Positions 60,757 to 64,000 of a DNA stretch of 64,000 bases are shown one piece after another; the stretch's first letter is position 1, and the number at the start of each line of letters is the position of its first letter. The stretch spans positions 191,004 through 255,003 of the forward strand of contig CAXHEX010000006.1 of NCBI GenBank assembly GCA_964016105.1. The letters run 5' to 3'. The notes under the pieces are model-generated. The model was not told the DNA's origin and did not search any database. It worked only from the letters and a program-made list of their open reading frames with translations. The position numbers and the translations under genes were made by a program. Source of the DNA: Ketobacter sp964016105 (GTDB lineage Bacteria; Pseudomonadota; Gammaproteobacteria; Pseudomonadales; Ketobacteraceae).

Positions 60757-63700
60757 TTATTTTTTATGATGATGTTTATGGTGATGATGGTGGTGGTCTT
60801 CGTGGCAATCATCACGGTCATCTGAGTGTGGATCAGTGTGCGCCGGAGGCACCTCGCCCACACAGATTTGATGGACGTTTAGCGTCGACAACTGACTTTC
60901 CTTCGATTGAAATTCCACTTGAACTGAATCGAAATCGTGCTCTGTATCCACATAAATATAGGCTTGGGGGCCACCTGCCCACAGTACTTTTATGTGGAAT
61001 GCACTACCTTGCTTTGTTGTAGCCACCACTTTGTTATCTTTAATGAGTGATAGCTTCAACTGGTTTAGTAAGTTCCAGCTCATGTGGCGACCAGTTTGAC
61101 TAATAATGGCGCCCGCCCGGTTTTTCCCGCGGTAATTCATGGCGCTCTCAACGGCGATGTTCACTCCACTTAATTCATCGGAAAATATTGATATCTGGGC
61201 AGCACTTGCGGCGCTTGAGTCCACTACCAAGGGCAGGTCGCTTATTTTACAACTGAGTTCGTTGCAGCAGCCGCTAAACCCTCCACTGATCACAGCGCCC
61301 TCGCTGGCCAGCAGCGGTGACAAGCTGCCGCTGCAAGTGAATTCTTGATCACACAGATTCCCGATTCCATCGTTATCAGTGTCTGCCTGATCGGCGTTTG
61401 CAACAGCGGGGCAATTGTCCACGTCATCATTGTGACCGTCATTGTCACCATCATGGTCACAGGGGTTACCGATGCCGTCTTGATCATCGTCCGACTGCTC
61501 TGGATTGATGACCAGTGGGCAGTTGTCATGGCCATCTTCAACGCCATCACCGTCCGTATCCAGCTCGCTATCGCAAGCATCTCCCACACCGTCATGGTCA
61601 GCGTCTGATTGCTGGGGGTTTTGGGTGAGTGGGCAATTGTCTTCAGCGTTGTTAACTCCATCGCCGTCAATGTCCGAGTCGCACACATCTCCCAGCCCAT
61701 CACCGTCTTGGTCTAGTTGATCCGCATTTGAAAGCAACGGACAGTTGTCTAGCGGATTGTCAACACCATCGGCATCCTTGTCGTTGTCGCACTGGTTACC
61801 AATACCATCCTTGTCCGTGTCTTTTTGGTCGGGGTTGGCTATGGTTGGGCAGTTATCTTCGCCATCGGGAATGCCATCATCATCTTGATTCCAGGGCCCA
61901 GCGCAGACATTGGAGGGGTCGCTAATGGTTGGACAGTTATCGTTGTCATCATTAACCCCGTCACCATCCTGGTCGTCATCGCAGACATCTCCTAGACCGT
62001 CTTGATCTCTGTCTTCTTGCTGTGGGTTGGTGATAGAGGGGCAGTTATCGATACCATCGTCCACTGTGTCGTTATCGGAATCGCTGTCTGTATCACAACT
62101 ATCGCCAATGCCATCCTGATCCGTGTCTGTTTGTTCTGGATTAGCAACAGCAGGGCAATTATCAGTGACGTCGTCTATTCCATCGCCGTCTTGGTCTTGG
62201 TTTTGGTTTTGGTTTTGGTCGCAGGCATCACCGATTCCGTCGTTATCGTTATCACTTTGGTTAGCATTGGCTGTGGCAGGGCAATTATCATCGCTGTCAT
62301 CAACACCATCGCCATCAGAGTCAGAGTCGCACTCGTCACCAATGAGATCCCCATCTTGATCTTGTTGGTCGGGATTGAAGGTGGCTGGGCAATTGTCAAC
62401 GCCATTGTCGATGCCGTCGCCATCATCGTCACCTGGTTCCTGAGTATTGCAGGCATCACCCAAGCCATTGTTGTCAGTATTGATTTGGTCAGGGTTAGCG
62501 GTGGTGGGGCAGTTGTCCGAGTCGTCATCAACACCGTCACCGTCGCGATCGTCATCGCACACGTCGCCAATCCCATCTTGATCCCCATCTAACTGTTCTG
62601 CATTGGGTAACGCCGGGCAGTTGTCGCTGTTATCATCAACGCCATCTTGATCACCGTCTTGGGAGCACACATCGTCCTGATTAGGGTTAACGGTGGTGGG
62701 GCAGTTGTCGTTGTCGTCATCAATGCCGTCGCCGTCATCATCGTTATCACAGACATCCCCCACACCGTCGCTATCTAAATCAATTTGCTCTGGGTCCGGG
62801 ACGCCGACACATAGATCGTTGCCATCATCAACGCCATCGCCGTCGTCGTCTTGGCCTGTATCGCAGGCATCACCGGTGCCATCACCATCACTATCCAATT
62901 GATCCTGATTGGCTACCAGAGGGCAATTATCCAAATCATCTGGCTGGGTATCGCCATCGCGATCACCATCGCAAACATCACCCAAGCCATCATTGTCTTG
63001 GTCCTTTTGTTCTGGGTTGGGTAACCCCACGCAATTGTCCACGGTGTCGTCAACGCCATCGCCATCACTGTCGTTGTCGCACTGGTTGCCCATACTATCC
63101 TTATCCGTGTCATTCTGATCGGGGTTGGCTATGGTTGGGCAGTTATCTTCGCCATCGGGAATGCCATCATCATCTTGATTCCAGGGCCCAGCGCAGACAT
63201 TGGAGGGGTCGCTAATGGTTGGACAGTTATCGTTGTCATCATTAACCCCGTCACCATCCTGGTCGTCATCGCAGACATCTCCTAGACCGTCTTGATCTCT
63301 GTCTTCTTGCTGTGGGTTGGTGATAGAGGGGCAGTTATCGATACCATCGTCCACTGTGTCGTTATCGGAATCGCTGTCTGTATCACAACTATCGCCAATG
63401 CCATCCTGATCCGTGTCTGTTTGTTCTGGATTAGCAACAGCTGGGCAGTTATCAGTGACGTCGTCTATGCCATCGCCGTCTTGGTCTTGATTTTGGCTTT
63501 GGTCGCAGGCGTCACCGATTCCGTCGTTATCGTTATCACTTTGGTTAGCATTGGCTGTAGCAGGGCAATTATCATTGCTGTCATCAACACCATCGCCATC
63601 AGAGTCAGAGTCGCACGCGTCACCAATAAGATCCCCATCTTGATCTTGTTGGTCGGGATTGAAGGTGGCTGGGCAGTTGTCAATGCCGTTGTCGATGCCG

Positions 63701-64000
63701 TCACCATCATCGTCTCCTGGTTCCTGAGTATTGCAGGCATCACCCAAGCCATTGCTGTCAGTGTCGGTTTGGTCAGGATTAGCGGTGGTGGGGCAGTTGT
63801 CCGAGTCATCATCAACGCCGTCACCGTCACGATCATCATCGCACACGTCGCCAATACCATCTTGATCCCCATCTAACTGGTCGGCATTGGGTAACGCTGG
63901 GCAATTGTCGCTGTTATCATCAACGCCATCTTGGTCACCATCATTGGAGCACACATCGTCCTGATTAGGGTTAACGGTGGTGGGGCAGTTGTCGTTGTCG
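60757..64000 (-). CDS. Thrombospondin type 3 repeat protein with His-rich tail, N-terminus beyond window
   Basis: The frame stays open to the right edge, so over 1080 residues are visible and the start is missing. About 890 residues are tandem TSP3-like units of the form DGDGVDDxxDNCP...NPDQxDxDxDGxGDxCD. The dense Asp pattern binds calcium in known members. The C-terminal 190 residues form a non-repeat domain with paired cysteines (FSGCCNELSCKISDLPL) and a tail DCHEDHHHHHHKHHHKK that could bind metal ions. Surface-exposed or secreted is the likely location, but the signal peptide is outside the window. The gene carries a large internal duplication. Confidence 0.88.
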   Translation of the reverse strand, partial: DNDNCPTTVNPNQDDVCSNDGDQDGVDDNSDNCPALPNADQLDGDQDGIGDVCDDDRDGDGVDDDSDNCPTTANPDQTDTDSNGLGDACNTQEPGDDDGDGIDNGIDNCPATFNPDQQDQDGDLIGDACDSDSDGDGVDDSNDNCPATANANQSDNDNDGIGDACDQSQNQDQDGDGIDDVTDNCPAVANPEQTDTDQDGIGDSCDTDSDSDNDTVDDGIDNCPSITNPQQEDRDQDGLGDVCDDDQDGDGVNDDNDNCPTISDPSNVCAGPWNQDDDGIPDGEDNCPTIANPDQNDTDKDSMGNQCDNDSDGDGVDDTVDNCVGLPNPEQKDQDNDGLGDVCDGDRDGDTQPDDLDNCPLVANQDQLDSDGDGTGDACDTGQDDDGDGVDDGNDLCVGVPDPEQIDLDSDGVGDVCDNDDDGDGIDDDNDNCPTTVNPNQDDVCSQDGDQDGVDDNSDNCPALPNAEQLDGDQDGIGDVCDDDRDGDGVDDDSDNCPTTANPDQINTDNNGLGDACNTQEPGDDDGDGIDNGVDNCPATFNPDQQDQDGDLIGDECDSDSDGDGVDDSDDNCPATANANQSDNDNDGIGDACDQNQNQNQDQDGDGIDDVTDNCPAVANPEQTDTDQDGIGDSCDTDSDSDNDTVDDGIDNCPSITNPQQEDRDQDGLGDVCDDDQDGDGVNDDNDNCPTISDPSNVCAGPWNQDDDGIPDGEDNCPTIANPDQKDTDKDGIGNQCDNDKDADGVDNPLDNCPLLSNADQLDQDGDGLGDVCDSDIDGDGVNNAEDNCPLTQNPQQSDADHDGVGDACDSELDTDGDGVEDGHDNCPLVINPEQSDDDQDGIGNPCDHDGDNDGHNDDVDNCPAVANADQADTDNDGIGNLCDQEFTCSGSLSPLLASEGAVISGGFSGCCNELSCKISDLPLVVDSSAASAAQISIFSDELSGVNIAVESAMNYRGKNRAGAIISQTGRHMSWNLLNQLKLSLIKDNKVVATTKQGSAFHIKVLWAGGPQAYIYVDTEHDFDSVQVEFQSKESQLSTLNVHQICVGEVPPAHTDPHSDDRDDCHEDHHHHHHKHHHKK
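61831..64000 (-). repeat. Internal duplication with a 1.29-kb period in the TSP3 gene
   Basis: The stretch starting at 61831 recurs nearly unchanged from 63121. The offset is 1290 bases, falling to 1284 after about 62200 where the upper copy lost six bases of a Gln/Asn run. Similarity continues to the right edge (62716 matches 64000). A block of at least 880 bases, about 430 residues per period, has therefore been copied recently. Confidence 0.88.

Noticed and set aside
62002..62592. Long plus-strand frames of about 195 codons (also 63292-63876)
   Set aside because: They are antisense shadows of the repetitive TSP3 gene, arising because its codon pattern avoids stops on the other strand. They translate to hydrophobic Val/Ile runs with no coherent start.
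60900..64000. CRISPR-like regular repeats
   Set aside because: The periodicity comes from codons of Asp-rich TSP3 units in one long open frame; there are no conserved repeat/spacer units.

Overview
The window reads as a chromosomal segment of a gammaproteobacterium, probably a marine or aquatic lineage of the Pseudomonadales/Oceanospirillales type. The evidence is gene order: lpxA-lpxB-rnhB-dnaE-accA, pyrG-kdsA-eno-ftsB-ispD-ispF-truD-pcm-nlpD-rpoS, then rpoS / GGA-rich small RNAs / fdxA / mutS, and pncC(cinA)-recA. The Csr/Rsm-type RNA between rpoS and fdxA matches the rsmZ position in Pseudomonas. No rRNA, tRNA, insertion sequence, prophage or CRISPR array is visible. Species cannot be named from the sequence alone.

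Layout. 1-7.2 kb: lipid A, DNA replication and fatty-acid genes plus a TauE/SafE permease. 7.2-11.3 kb: a DUF2057-like lipoprotein, a general porin with a possible Pho box, and the unsaturated fatty acid pair fabA-fabB. 11.6-16 kb: the second half of the cytochrome c maturation system (ccmF, ccmG, ccmH, ccmI) without ccmABCDE. 16-25.7 kb: an HDOD signalling protein, adk, a histone H1/AlgP-like protein, mobA, a DinG/YoaA helicase, tsaB, a thioesterase, uppP, a small unknown protein and rsmJ. 25.7-33.4 kb: plsB, a GldA/GldF/GldG-type ABC cluster and tilS. 33.5-43.9 kb: the pyrG to rpoS run, in which surE is missing between truD and pcm.

43.9-44.9 kb is the most striking non-coding stretch. It holds two tandem CsrB/RsmZ-like RNAs, one of about 300 nt with 16 GGA motifs and one of about 165 nt with 7. 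Each has its own promoter and terminator, and each is preceded by a similar imperfect inverted repeat. CsrA/RsmA-sequestering RNAs are the natural interpretation.

48-58.8 kb is an accessory block inserted into the otherwise conserved mutS-pncC-recA order. It contains an RHH/PIN toxin-antitoxin pair behind a perfect 25-bp inverted repeat, a three-receiver hybrid histidine kinase, a 67-residue stand-alone phosphoacceptor-like protein, an NtrC-type regulator, a CheY/Rcp-like receiver, a LexA/CI-like S24 repressor beside a 16-bp-arm palindrome, a bacteriophytochrome with its heme oxygenase, and a secreted beta-propeller. Together these suggest a red-light-responsive phosphorelay with an unusually large set of partners.

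58.9-64 kb: pncC and recA with a clear LexA box, then a very large thrombospondin-type-3-repeat protein. It is truncated by the window edge, carries a recent internal duplication with a period of about 1.29 kb, and ends in a His-rich tail.
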